Assembly: GCF_002288925.2 (NCBI RefSeq)
Contig: NW_022097996.1
Location: 8,316,451 to 8,380,450 of the forward strand
Length of the DNA: 64,000 nucleotides
Origin: Delphinapterus leucas
Taxonomy: Eukaryota > Chordata > Mammalia > Artiodactyla > Monodontidae
Reading direction: 5' to 3'
The notes beneath the pieces were generated by a model that was not told the DNA's origin, made no database searches, and saw nothing but the letters and a program-made list of their open reading frames with translations. Position numbers and translations under genes: made by a program. Positions 36,029 to 47,077 of the stretch are shown in pieces. Each line of letters begins with the position of its first letter. The stretch's first letter is position 1.

Positions 36029-37965
36029 ACCTGTTGCATTTCTGTACACTAACAATGAACTATGAGGAAGAGAAATTAAGAAAACAGTCCTATTTATAAT
36101 TGCACCGATAAGAATAAAATAACCTAGGAATAAATTTAACCAAGGCGGTGAAAGATCTATAGTCTGAAAACTATAAAACACTGATGAAAGAAACTGAAGA
36201 CAACACAAATAAATGGAAAGATATCCTGTGCTCGTGGATTGGAACAATTAATATTGTTAGAGTGTTCATACCACCCAAAGCAATCTATATAGATTGAATG
36301 AAATCCCTATCAAAATACTAATGGTATTTTTCACAGAACTGTAACTAGTAATCCTAAAATTTCTGTGTAACTACAAAAGACCCCAAATGGATAAAACAAT
36401 CTTAAGAAAGAAGAACAAAGCTGGAGGTAGCATTCTCCCTGATTTCAGCCGTACTACGAAACTATATTACTAGAGTAATCGAAACCAGTATGGTACTGGC
36501 ACAAACATAGACATATAGATCAATGGAACAAAGTAGAGAACCCAGAAACAAACCCATGTTTATATGGTCAATTAATTTATGACAAAGGAGCCAAGATTAT
36601 ACAGTGAGGAAAAGACAGTCTCTTCAATAAACAGTGTTGGGAAAATTGGTCAACTATATGCAAAAGAATCACACTGGACTACTTTCTCACACCAGAAACA
36701 AAAATAAACCCAATGGATTAAAGACCTAAATGTAAGACCTAAAATCATAAAGCTTCTGGAAGAAAACATAGGCAGTATGCTCTTTGGCATCAGTCTTAGC
36801 AACCCTTTTGGGGTATGTCTCCTCAGGCGAGGGATATACAAGCAGAAATAAACTATATCAAACTAAAAAGCCTTTGCACAGTGAAGGAAACTATCAACAA
36901 AGCAAAAAGGCTGCCTGTTGAATTGGAGAAGATATTTGCAAATGATTTATCCAGTAAGGGGTCAATATCCCAAATATACAAAGAACTCATACAACTTAAC
37001 ATAAACAAGCAAACAAATAAACAACCCACTTAAAAAATGGGCAGAGGACCTGAATACACATTTTTCCAAAGAAGACCTACTGAAGGCCAACAGGCACATG
37101 AAAAGATGCTCAACATCACTAATCATCAGGGAAGCGCAACTCAAAACCACACTGAGATGTCACCCCACACCTGTCAAATGGATGTTATCAAAAAGACAAC
37201 AAATAAGAAGTGTTTGTGAGGATGTAGAGAAAAGGGAACCCTCGTGCACTGTTGGTGGGAACGTAAATTGGTGCAACCACTGTGGAGAACAGTATGAAGA
37301 TTCCTCAAAAAATTAAAAATAGAGGTCCATACAATCCAGCACTTCCACTCCTGGGTATTTATCTGAAGAAACCAAAAACACTAATTTGAAAAGATATATT
37401 CACCCCTATGTTCACTGCAGCATTATTCACAATAGCCAAGATATGGAAGCAACCTAAGTGTCCATCAATGATAGATGAATGGATAAAGATGTGGTATCTA
37501 TTCACTTTGGAATACTACTCAGCCATAAAAAAGACTGAAATCTTGCCATTTGCAACAACATTGAGGGTATTATGCTAAGTGGAATAAATCAGACACAGAT
37601 AAATACTGCACGATTTCACTTATATGTGAAATCTAAAACATGAAAGATAAATGAACCAAAAAACAGAAACAGACTCATAGATACAGAGAACAAACTGGTG
37701 GTTGCTAGAGAGGAGAGTTGTTGGGGGATTGGGCAAAGTAGGTGAGGGAGATTAAGAGGTACAAACCGCCAGTTATAGAATAAGTCACAGCATAAGGAAT
37801 ATGGTCAATAATATTGTAACAACTTTGTTTAGTGACAGATTGTTCCTAGACTTATCGTAGTGATCAATTCGTAATGTATATAAATGTGGAATCACTGTGT
37901 GGTACACCTGAAACTAATACAACATTGAATGTCTGCTACACTTCAATAAAAATTTACTTGTTTTT

Positions 37966-38579
37966 ATTTCTGACTAAGTACAGTAGCAGTTGTTTTGGGT
38001 TAATCCATCATTTAGAACTAAACACATTGTAGGAAGACTGAGATTTTCCCAATACATGTTAATGAAGATTTCTTCTCTCCATCAGAAACTGAAAGGACGT
38101 TAGTTGCTGTTGTACCATTTTGTAATTACCAAATGTTTAAAGAAATTTATTAATTTCTTTATGACTGGAAGTATGCTATTAGTTTTCTTCTTCCTCAGTT
38201 TAACTAGAAATTGCCAAAAGATGGCTTTGGAGCTTTTTGTCATGATGATGAAGCGCTAGGAATACAAGTGAATTTCAGACGTCTCTGGTCCCAGCCATCT
38301 GTGCTTAGATTTTTTTTTTTCCTACATCTCTGATTCAGAGGTTCTTTTTTTATTTTGAATAAAATAATTGTGTATTAATACTCCCAGACTGCAATAATGT
38401 ACATGACTCAGGCTTCGTTTGCCTTTAGAAGGTTTTTGTTGTTGTTGATTTTGGATAACAAGTATATTGCCTCCTGTAACCATGTGTTCAAAACTTTCAC
38501 TGAGAACAGTAGAACCACTGTTGACCAGTTCAAGCTCACCCTGGCAGGTTTGAGCTAAATGCAGAAGGTCCATGCTGTT
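37966..38579. other. Intronic sequence, nothing recognised
   Basis: About 600 bases of unique sequence after the L1. Confidence 0.4.
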
Positions 38580-38589
38580 AAACTGGAGC

Positions 38590-39065
38590 CTTTTTATTAG
38601 ACAGGGAGTCGTTCCACAACAACAATGATAACAATGCCATATTTCTTATGGGGCTTTTGGTTTAGAGAGTACCGTCTCGACATTGTTTCATTCTACATCA
38701 TTAGATACCAACCCTGAGAGGTAAGCAAGGCAGGTGTTAAATATGAGGAAGAGGGCTTCCCTGGGGGCACAGTGGTTGAGAGTCCGCCTGCCGATGCAGG
38801 GGACATGGGTTCGTGCCCCGGTCCGGGAGGATCCCACATGCCGCGGAGCGGCTGGGCCCGTGAGCCATGGCCGCCGAGCCTGCGCGTCCGGAGCCTGTGC
38901 TCCGCAACGGGAGAGGCCACAACAGTGAGAGGCCCGCGTACCAAAAAAAAAAAAAAAAAAAAAATGAGGAAGATTCAGAGGTTCAGTGACCTGGTTGAGG
39001 ATTCAAACCAGTGTCAGGACCTGTGCTGTAAAGCAGGTGTCTTGATTTCAACTCAGCAGTATCCT
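38590..39065 (-). repeat. MIR-like element split by a SINE
   Basis: Left half (38590-38752: ttcattctacatcattagat, ccctgagaggtaagcaaggc) and right half (38964-39065: ttcagaggttcagtgacctg, gaggattcaaaccagtgtca) read as one antisense MIR, interrupted by the young SINE at 38753. Together they give a relative age: MIR first, then SINE. Confidence 0.7.
38753..38963 (+). mobile_element. CHR-2-type SINE, young, inside a MIR
   Basis: gggcttccctgggggcacag start, full GC-rich body and poly(A) of about 20. Ten-base target duplications atgaggaaga (38743-38752 and 38964-38973). Head bases ggg in place of gtg make the A box slightly unusual. Confidence 0.95.
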
Positions 39066-40259
39066 TGCTGCAGTTCTGCCATCCTGTGCTATAGATTGAC
39101 GTAGGGGAGCTGTGCTGAAGTCAGGGGATACAGAGACTGGATCAGCTTTAGTTCAAGCCTTGATACTGTTTCTTCTCATTGGTTCTTACTGTCAGCATTG
39201 CTGTAGGGCAGGGTTTCCCAAAAGGTATTCCCTACAGCACTAGATGGTGTTAATAGATGTTGAGGGGGGAAGGGAGGGCTGGGGGTTGATGATTGTCATG
39301 TCACATGTTTGAATACATTTGGGAAACACTTGATGAAACATATAATTATAAAGCAAGTTTTGTTTTGTTTTGTTTTTTTTACTGCACCCTTCTTAGAGTT
39401 TTTTATGTGGTAATGGACATGGTGTATCTTCAAAGCTTCTCTGACTTATTTGACTGTGGACGCCTCTTTTTGAAAAACCACCTATTTATGCCTCTTAAAA
39501 CAAGCTGAGGAACATGCTCTAGTAGGCAGAGTAACAGATTTTTATAATCTATCTGAAGTTAACAAGTTAGTTTTCTAGGTCTTCCTATGTCCTAAACATT
39601 TTATGTTTTAAAGAAAATGTATTACCAGAATAAAACTAAACGAATAAAACAGCAGTGTCCAAGCCATGCCTCACCAGCTGGGTCTTCAGTATAACAGAGA
39701 ACTATTGTCATTTCTTTTCCCATTCTGTTCTCTGGAATGTGATTTGATGGGCAAGTGAATATTAGGGTGGAGGCTAGAATATAAGGTAGAAAAGTTCTGA
39801 CTCATCAGATTCTTACAGATTATCTCCACTCTGGTTGAAATTAACCAAATCAAAATTCCTGTCAGCCCCCCTTGGCCCAGCGGACACCAGTGTCCCTCAC
39901 CTGGCTAGGGTCTTTGACTTCAGATGGGCGCCCTCCTCCCCAGGCTGCCCTCTACCTGGTTTTTGCGCATAGTTTCGTAGAAGCCTTTCTTACCAGAGCA
40001 AACAAGCTTCTTCGTGCATTCAGTGGTTATTGGATGTGCTTTTCTCACCATTATTACCTGCAGCCCTAGACACCTTCCATCTCATTCTTACTTGAGCCCA
40101 CTGTTTCTCCAAATCTCTGAGCTCTTTCACCGCTTGGCATCCAAATTCTTCAGCAAGTTCTCTTCATGAAATACCTTTACCTTTCTTCTGTGGGGATAAT
40201 AGTTTTGCTTAAACCATGCCAGGCAATTGAAGGAGTCACTTCATTTTATTCACCTTTAC
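39066..40259. other. Intronic sequence with a possible hAT-like piece
   Basis: The phrase cagggtttcccaaaaggtat at about 39208 looks like the tip of a hAT-type element (tttctcaaagt class), but no second end is seen. The rest is unique. Confidence 0.35.
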
Positions 40260-40274
40260 AAATTCTGTGTTCAG

Positions 40275-40664
40275 GAACTTCCCTGGTGGCGCAGTGGTTA
40301 AGAATCTGCCTGCCAACACAGGGGACACGGGTTTGAGCTGTGCTCCGGGAAGATCCCACATGCCGCGGAGCAACTAAGCCACAACTTAGTTGCGCCACAA
40401 CTACTGAGCCTGTGCTCTAGAGCCCACGAGCCACAACTACTGAGCCTGTGCTGTAGAGCCCACGAGCCACAACTACTGAGCCTTCATGCCTAGAGCCCGT
40501 GCTCCACAACAAGAGAAGCCACCGCAGTGAGAAGCCCGCACACCACAACGAAGAGTAGCCCCTGCTCGCCACAACTAGAGAAAGCCCGAGTCCAGCAACG
40601 AAGACCCAACACAGCCAAAAATTAATTAATTAAAAAAAAAGCTGTCACAAGCATTAAAAAAAGA
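40275..40664 (+). mobile_element. Long CHR-type SINE with internal duplication
   Basis: Starts gaacttccctggtggcgcag; tail ends acacagccaaaaattaatta, followed by a short unrelated A-rich stretch. Target duplications aaattctgtgttcag (40260-40274) and aaattatgtgttcag (40665-40679). The unit ccacaactactgagcctgtg is present twice in tandem (starts at about 40396 and 40431), together with tagagcccacgag after it. This makes the copy longer than its relatives. Confidence 0.93.
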
Positions 40665-40679
40665 AAATTATGTGTTCAG

Positions 40680-43027
40680 TTGAAAGGGAAGGACACTAAG
40701 GTAGCATGAAAAGGATTCAAATGATTTTTGTGGGTAGGGGCCTTTTGGTTGTTTTTTGGTGACTATCATAGTATTTCGAATTCCCTATTGTAGATTTTAG
40801 TTTTTTAAAATGTGAGATCACTTTAACTTTACCTATGTAGGTAATATAGTATTCTTTGAGAGTCTTGGATTTTTTTTTTTATAAGTAGTGACTATAAAGT
40901 ATGTCATGAAGTTACAAGGTAAAGACTTTCTTTTACTTAAGGTGACATTGATTGTTGAACATTTTTGTTGGCACCTTTAGAAAGGACCCTTTCTGACTCA
41001 TTGATTATAGCAGCTAAGAAAGACTGCATGGGAGTGAGCCAAGTCTTTTGTCTGTAACCAGGTCAGAGGAATTCTATGAACTTACTTGGCTGAGGTGGAG
41101 GTTTGATAACCCTTCGCCATGTAGGTCTGGTGATTTTTTTTCTTTGATATTAGCACTTTACCCAGTCCAAGTGATTTTTGCTGTTGTTGTTGTTGTTGAG
41201 TGAATTAATCTTAGAATTTTTCACTTTTAAAATCAAGAAACTTCTGAATTTTCTGAGTCTCTAAATGAATACCCACTTTCTAAGTGGGCATAACGTTGAC
41301 CCTCTTTAAATATTTGGAAAGGTGTGATGTGTTTATTTCTGACTTCCATCTCCTTTATCACTGTTTCTCTTCTTCAGTAATGTTAAATTTCGCATTCTGA
41401 CATGGACAAGGAAGTTTGCCCTGAATAAATACAGTAAATAAATGGTCTTTCTCTTCCTGGCAAGAATTCAGAGCACTTTGTTTTTGATGTCACACACACA
41501 CACAAATGCCATCTTAAAAATATTGGTGCACTTGGATTTTAGTTTTAAATTCTAAAAGTCTAATTTGAATGCATATATTATTTTCCCACTCATTTAAAAG
41601 TGATAATAGGCAAAAGGTTTGATGCTTTTTACTTTGCAATATTGTTTCAGCCTTAAGCAAATGTATAACAAAGCTACTTCTTGTGAGAAAACAAAAGTTC
41701 CTTTTCTTCTTGGTTAAAGGAGGTGTTTGTGTGAATGTTTACAGAATCTATATATTTTTAAATATATTTGTAATTGCAAATTTTAATTGGTGATAAATTA
41801 CCAATCAGTGAGCATTGGTAACTTTAGTTCTTATGAGTCCATTCCTAGAAATACCCCCTCATTGCCCTTCCATAGCATTCTCATTTTTGAAGAGAAAAAT
41901 CAATGAAGAGAGGTATTATACTACTTGACAAACAACTGCTAGGCAACGAGCAAATGCATTTTTTAACAGTTTACATTTGTTCAGATTCCTAAATCTTTGA
42001 ATGGGCAGCGTAGCTTCCCACACACCCATTTGAATTATTTTGCTCCTTGCTTGAATGTGTTAATAGATATCTGTTAATAGATATCCATTACAATAATGTT
42101 TGTTTTAAGTTTATCTTAAGTTAAATCTCCACAGGTAATAAGGAGTATACTAAAATGCTCTTAAGTGTTACCATGATTTGTTATAACAACGTTCATTAAC
42201 TATATTCATGTTGCTGCTTTGACAGAGATCCCTGAGGCTAAATGACTTGTAAACTCTCACTACTTTTATTTTTGAAAATAGACTCCTTTTTGTTTGGTTA
42301 TTGAGACTAATGACCTTTCGTTATAAAAATTAAAACAGGTGCCTACGTTCCACTGGACCCATATGTTCTTCTTTTAGCTTTAGCCCATTAGAAGCTTTTG
42401 AGTGGGAAAATAGCGCAAGACATTTGAACAAACCGGGCTCAGGAACATAACTCTTGGCTCAGAAAACTCTTGTGTCATAAATAATAATTTGGTTTGAAAC
42501 TTTTTGTAGACCAGCTAATAGAGGATTATATAGACAATATGCTCATTAAAATAGTTCAGGGAATGCAGACACTAGTAGATACGTATTTGAGGGCAGGAAC
42601 TACTCAAGCTTACGCTTCTAGAAGCTCCTGAAGGCAGATCTCTATCCCTAGCAAAGTCCTAGCACATAGTAGGCACTCAAAGGATGTTACAAGGGTTGGA
42701 AGAGTGAGTGCACTGACAGCCACAGCCAGGGGAGCATGATTTGGGAAGAAGACAGTGTGGAATGGAGCTGGGAGTCCGAGTGGAGAGTCAGCATACACAT
42801 GGGCGTGGGAGATGCCTACCTGGGGAAGAGGTTGAGTTGTAATGTATAATTACAACTATAAGTAATACATGTTATGATATAAGTAATATCACAGGTTATA
42901 ACTATATCATATATATGTGTGATGTGTATACACACATGCACACACAGCATAGAATGCCATTTGTTGCTAATCAGAGTCATGTACACTATAGGCCATATAG
43001 CTCACATTAAAGCAATCCTATCCTGTC
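40680..43027. other. Intronic sequence, nothing recognised
   Basis: About 2.3 kb of AT-rich unique sequence. It has a small (TTG)n run at 41182-41200 and short CA run at 41492-41505. No exon seen. Confidence 0.45.
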
Positions 43028-43035
43028 CCTTAATT

Positions 43036-43232
43036 CAGCGGTCCCCAACCTTTTTAGCACCAGGGACTGGTTTCGTGGAAGACAATTTTTCCATTGGTGG
43101 GGGGCGTGGTTCAGGCAGTAATGAGAGCAATGGGGAGCGACAGATGAAGCCTCGCTCGCTCGCCCACTGCTCACCTCCTGCTGTGCGGCCCTGACCGGTA
43201 CCAGTCCGCAGCCCTGGGGTTGGGGGCCCCTG
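43036..43232. mobile_element. Small non-autonomous hAT DNA transposon
   Basis: 197 bases with imperfect terminal inverted repeats (cagcggtccccaacc at the left; the right end ggttgggggcccctg is its near reverse complement) and perfect 8-base target duplications ccttaatt (43028-43035 and 43233-43240). Eight-base duplications and these tips are typical of the hAT superfamily. No transposase is encoded. I do not recall its exact family name. Confidence 0.9.
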
Positions 43233-43409
43233 CCTTAATTAGTGCCTTTTTTCTACTACATTCACCTGTTGATAAACTGTTAGTCTGAAGATCTTAAAAT
43301 TATCGTCAAACCTGCAAGAGTCCCTTGTCTGCATATGGTGCACCATTTGCAAATCTCTCATAAATTCAATCACTAAGATTATTTTACTGTGAATATGCTT
43401 TACTTCCTT

Positions 43410-43800
43410 CATTAATCATGAACAGTTCTTGAGTGTGTGCTGTGTGCCAGGCGCTCTTCAGTGCAGTGGGCTGGAAGACAAGGCTTCCCAGACAACCCTG
43501 TGCAGACACGTGCCGGGAACTTAGACCATAGTGTCTGCATGCATTTGGAAGCAACTGAGGGATTTGAGGCATAGAAGGGGCATGATTATTTTTGCAATTT
43601 AGAAAGATCCTTTGGCTGCAGGAAATATGGAAGTAAGAATGAAGGCAGGAGGAGGAGGCAATAGGCAATTCAGTGAAGAGGCTGTTGTTCCAGAGAGGCA
43701 TGGAAAGCCTGAGCCAAGGTTGTGGCAGAGAGCCGGAGCGACAGGAACAGATTTGAGTGATACCAGGGGATGGGGTGGATGCCCCAGGACTCAGGGTCTG
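43410..43800. repeat. Ancient interspersed repeat of tgtgccaggcact type, longer copy
   Basis: gtgtgctgtgtgccaggcgc is followed by gcatgattatttttgcaatt, gaaagatcctttggctgcag and gaggctgttgttccagagag, in the order of the long form of this old repeat. Overlapping open frames on both strands (144-145 codons) are repeat by-products. Confidence 0.5.
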
Positions 43801-45535
43801 ACTCGGCTTAGGCAGCTGCATGAATGGATGGTAGTGTGGCTCCCTGGGCTGAGGAACGCCGAGGGAGGAGCAGTTCTGTGTGTGCTGATCAATTCAGCAG
43901 TGAAGTACCAGCTTGCAAAATGTGCATGTCGTCCTGGGCCTTCCCTGCAGTCACACTTTTTAACTTTGTTCCCACTCGCTGTGTATTCACTTGCCTTTCA
44001 TTTCATTGCTGTTTCTATTAATTGGTCTTTTTCACGCTTCACCTGATGCTGTGAGGTCCTCTTTTTGTGGACCTATCCACCTCTGCCAAAGCCTTTCTTC
44101 CCTGGAGCCGTGTCTTCCTGATAAGCCTCCTTCGTTGTAATTTGGCTACTTTCTCCTGTCACTTCATGTGATTGAAGGCTTTTTTCCTTTGGTCTCATTA
44201 GAATCCCCGTAGACAGGAGCTGGTGGGTTTGGCGGGGAGGAAGCTTGAGAGAGGCATAGGGACCATCTGGAGATGAAAGGGATGAAGCAAGGAGCTGGGC
44301 GAGTGGCAGAGGGAACTCAGAAAATGCCTCCTGGGACTGGTTCAGAGTCAAGGGCCACACCTGCCACTTGGCACGACAGCAGTCTGCCCTAAGTGCAATT
44401 ATCCTGGAGGAAAGAGCGCTCTGCCCTAAGCTTGTGGGGGGGTTTCTGTTTGTGTGTGTGTGAAAATTTCAGATGACTTTTTTATTATAAAAGCAGTAAA
44501 TATTCGCTGTAGAAAAACTATTGCCTATAGGTATGCATTAAGAAGAAGAAAAAAGCCATGATCCAAACACCCAGCGGTAACCATAATTAAACCTTGGGGT
44601 GTGGAGGACCGTGCGTGTGCTAGAGATGGTGTCCACCACTTCCTGGCCGTCTCAAAAGCAGGATCACCGTGTACATACTGTGGTGCACCTTTTTAAAAAT
44701 TCGCACATTTTGTCTCTTCAGGAGCTTGCGTTTTTAGCTCTGCCGCTTAGCCTGAGGAACGTGCTGCTTATGGGCCCCAAGCTCCCTGGCTGTGCTCTGA
44801 AGGCGTCTCGCTGGACCGCTGCTCTCTTGGCAGTGGAGGGAGCTCATCCGGCCTGCCTCCCCACCTTGCTGGCCCTCTGTTCTTCTCTTTGCCTAGCATC
44901 CCCTCAGTCCTGCTTGTCAGCTATGGAGAAGATAGGCTTTTTCACTCCCCCAGCATGTTTTGATGGCCTAAAAGTTGCCTGGTAATGGAGGGAAAGAAGG
45001 AGCTGGCTGGAAGGGGTGAGGCTGGCAGGAAGCTGTCCTGGGCTGGGCCCCTTTAACGAGCCCACGAGCAGTTTCCATTCCCCGCCTCCACCTTCATCCT
45101 GTGCTCTTCTCTACCCCTCATCCTGCTTTTCCCAGTCTCCTCAGTTCCCTGGTATTACATAATATTCCTGTTAGGCTCAGTTCCTGTTTTGCTAGCAAGA
45201 GGAATTGTGACTCTTTCAGGGAAAAACCCTGTTCTAACATTAGCAGTGGCTCTTGGTGGCCAATCCATGATCTCATATGGGAAACACACCGCTTTGCTGG
45301 CTTCTGTGTTCCCGTCCGAGTCAGTGCACAGATGGGATTACCTTTCTGCCTCGGTTGGGTTCCCCTCTGCCTTGTCCCTTCTGTGGGAGCCCAAGGTGGT
45401 ATCTCTTAGGATAATGGAACTGCCGGCTTCAGTCCAGCCAGTTAGTGATCACTTTCACTCACGAGTAGGTGCCTTGGGTTACTCACTACACTCTGGAGAC
45501 AGTTCTAATATACTGGCAGACAAGACGTACATTCA
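43801..45535. other. Intronic sequence, mostly unrecognised
   Basis: A stretch at 44461-44590 (ttattataaaagcagtaaat, ccaaacacccagcggtaacc) looks like an old L1 3' tail. The remainder, including the GC-richer 44700-45080 part, shows no conserved frame. Open frames of 128 and 180 codons (44599-44985, 45189-45731) have no domain features, and the second runs into the L1 fragment. Confidence 0.4.
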
Positions 45536-46095
45536 CTTCTTAAAACATTTTATTATGGAAAACTTAAAATGTAGGGAAAGTAGAGAGAATAGTAAGGGTC
45601 CCCACCTATCTGTTCCCAGCTCAACAATGATCAGTTCAAGGGCCAATATTATGCCAGCTGTACTCCACCCACTTTCTCTCCAATTATTGAAGCAATTCCT
45701 AGACATCATATCACTCTATCTTGTCATCTGATTTTAGCATTTCATCGTACATCCCTAAAAGGTAAGGACTATTAAATACACCATCCCAGTGCCGTTATCA
45801 TACCTGAAGAATGAACCACAATTCCTGAATGTCATCAAATCCAGTCAGTGTTCAAGTTTTCCCAGTTGCCTCTTAATTTTTTAGTTTGTGTGTGTGTGTT
45901 TGAATCAGGATCCTAAGAAGATTTGTATATTGCAATTAATTGATAATGTCTTTTAGACTCTTTTAACCTATAAGTTCCAATTACTCCTCTCTTTTTTCCT
46001 TGCAGTTTATTGTTGAAGAAACCTTGAATTTCTTGTCTTATAGGATTTTCCATACTCTGGATTTTGTTGATTTCATCTTCATACATCCTTTAATA
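45536..46095 (-). mobile_element. Old L1M-type 3' fragment, antisense
   Basis: aaaacattttattatggaaa, aaagtagagagaatagtaag, gacatcatatcactctatct, ttcaagttttcccagttgcc and gaatcaggatcctaagaaga occur in the order of the antisense 3' region of ancient L1s. Related to 51330-52450. Confidence 0.75.
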
Positions 46096-46176
46096 CATTT
46101 AATACATTCACTTTTTAAACCCTACAATGAATCCTTTTATAACATAAATTACCATCCCTGCTGAGACCCCTCTTTT

Positions 46177-46514
46177 TTTTAAAATTTATCTATTTATTTA
46201 TTCATTCATTTATTTATTTTATTTTTGGCTGTGTTGGGTCTTCGTTGCTGCACACGGGCTTTCTCTAGTGGGGCTACTCTTCGTTGCGGTGTGCGGGCTT
46301 CTCAATGCAGTGGCTTCTCTTGTTGTGGAGCACGAGCTCTAGGCGTGCAGGCTTCAGTAGTTGTGGTTCGCGGGCTCTAGAGCGCAGGCTCAGTAGTTAT
46401 GGCGCAGGGGCTTAGTTGCTCTGCGGCATGTGGGATCTTCCCGGACCAGGGCTCGAACCCGTGTCTCCTGCATTGGCAGGCGGATTCTTAACCACTGCAC
46501 CACAAGGGAAGCCC
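46177..46514 (-). mobile_element. Long CHR-type SINE, antisense
   Basis: AT-rich tail, ggctgtgttgggtcttcgtt, body with cttcagtagttgtgg, and head ending ccacaagggaagccc. Perfect 15-base target duplications tgagacccctctttt (46162-46176 and 46515-46529). Confidence 0.95.
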
Positions 46515-46870
46515 TGAGACCCCTCTTTTATCATTTAGGAGCCTCTTGCCTGGCTCTTTACCAGGTAAATGGCTCCTGCCTTCATGTAACTCACAATGTA
46601 CTCACAAAGACAGTAGTTAATATTGTAAGCTCTTCCAAAGTATTAACGTCCAGTAACAAATATTATAAAGCATAATGTCTAATATAGGCATCCCTGTTAT
46701 AACACAATATATGTGTTCTTGAAAAATGTTACATTTTGCAAAATGCCATGTTAAGAATGATAGAGCTTGTGGGGAAAATCAGGTAAGAGGTAAACTGCTA
46801 AAACCTATGCAGTTTTGTAACCAAGACCACACACGTTGCCTGCCTCGCCACACCACCTCTTTCTCTCTCT

Positions 46871-46873
<3 letters not shown>

Positions 46874-46914
<41 letters not shown>
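46874..46914. repeat. (CA)n microsatellite, left of gap
   Basis: CA units after ctctctctga, running into the assembly gap. Confidence 0.97.
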
Positions 46915-47014
46915 NNNNNNNNNNNNNNNNNNNNNNNNNNNNNNNNNNNNNNNNNNNNNNNNNNNNNNNNNNNNNNNNNNNNNNNNNNNNNNNNNNNNNN
47001 NNNNNNNNNNNNNN
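46915..47014. other. Assembly gap of exactly 100 N
   Basis: One hundred N bases, the usual placeholder for a gap of unknown size. Both flanks carry the same CT-run, GA, CA-array sequence. No gene content can be inferred. Open frames drawn across it are meaningless. Confidence 0.99.
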
Positions 47015-47024
47015 CTCTCTCTCT

Positions 47025-47074
<50 letters not shown>
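47015..47074. repeat. (CT)n-(CA)n microsatellite, right of gap
   Basis: ctctctctctgacacaca repeats the left flank pattern, then CA units to 47074 and unique sequence gttgcctcatgag. Confidence 0.97.

Positions 47075-47077
<3 letters not shown>

Larger units (their letters stand above)
33250..37320 (+). pseudogene. L1 ORF2 pseudogene (endonuclease and reverse transcriptase)
   Basis: In active L1 this encodes an endonuclease plus reverse transcriptase. The N-terminal endonuclease part is seen at 33261-33548 (TLNVNALNAPIKRHRVAEWV, then CCLQQTHF and DTHRLKVRGW), with an internal deletion before the DFKTK segment. The reverse transcriptase region is clear at 35409-35624 ([20 protein letters not shown]). 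The catalytic ADD motif after it is out of frame because of a one-base change near 35610-35620. C-terminal pieces follow at 36815-37219. Two SINEs, a deletion near 34920 and the microsatellite further break it. Confidence 0.88.
30787..37960 (+). mobile_element. Near-full-length, decayed L1 retrotransposon
   Basis: About 7.2 kb including nested insertions. It shows, in order, a 5' UTR starting near gaatcaggatggcaagtagg, ORF1 remains, ORF2 remains and a 3' UTR ending gctacacttcaataaaaa. LINE-1 moves by copying its RNA at a nicked target. This copy cannot move because both frames carry many stops and frameshifts. It is interrupted by SINEs at 34550-34890 and 35736-36028 and by a compound microsatellite at 33783-34020. 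A degenerate target duplication is possible (aaaaatacttgcttt at 30772-30786, aaaaatttacttgtttt at 37948-37964). The insertion is in the same orientation as PINX1. Confidence 0.92.

Noticed and set aside
30787..37960. Possibility that the L1 is active
   Set aside because: ORF1 and ORF2 carry many stops and frameshifts, and the reverse-transcriptase ADD motif is out of frame.
43384..44046. Open frames of 144-145 codons on both strands
   Set aside because: They overlap an ancient repeat and oppose each other, with no conserved motif.
45189..45731. 180-codon open frame
   Set aside because: It runs into an old L1 3' fragment and has no family resemblance.
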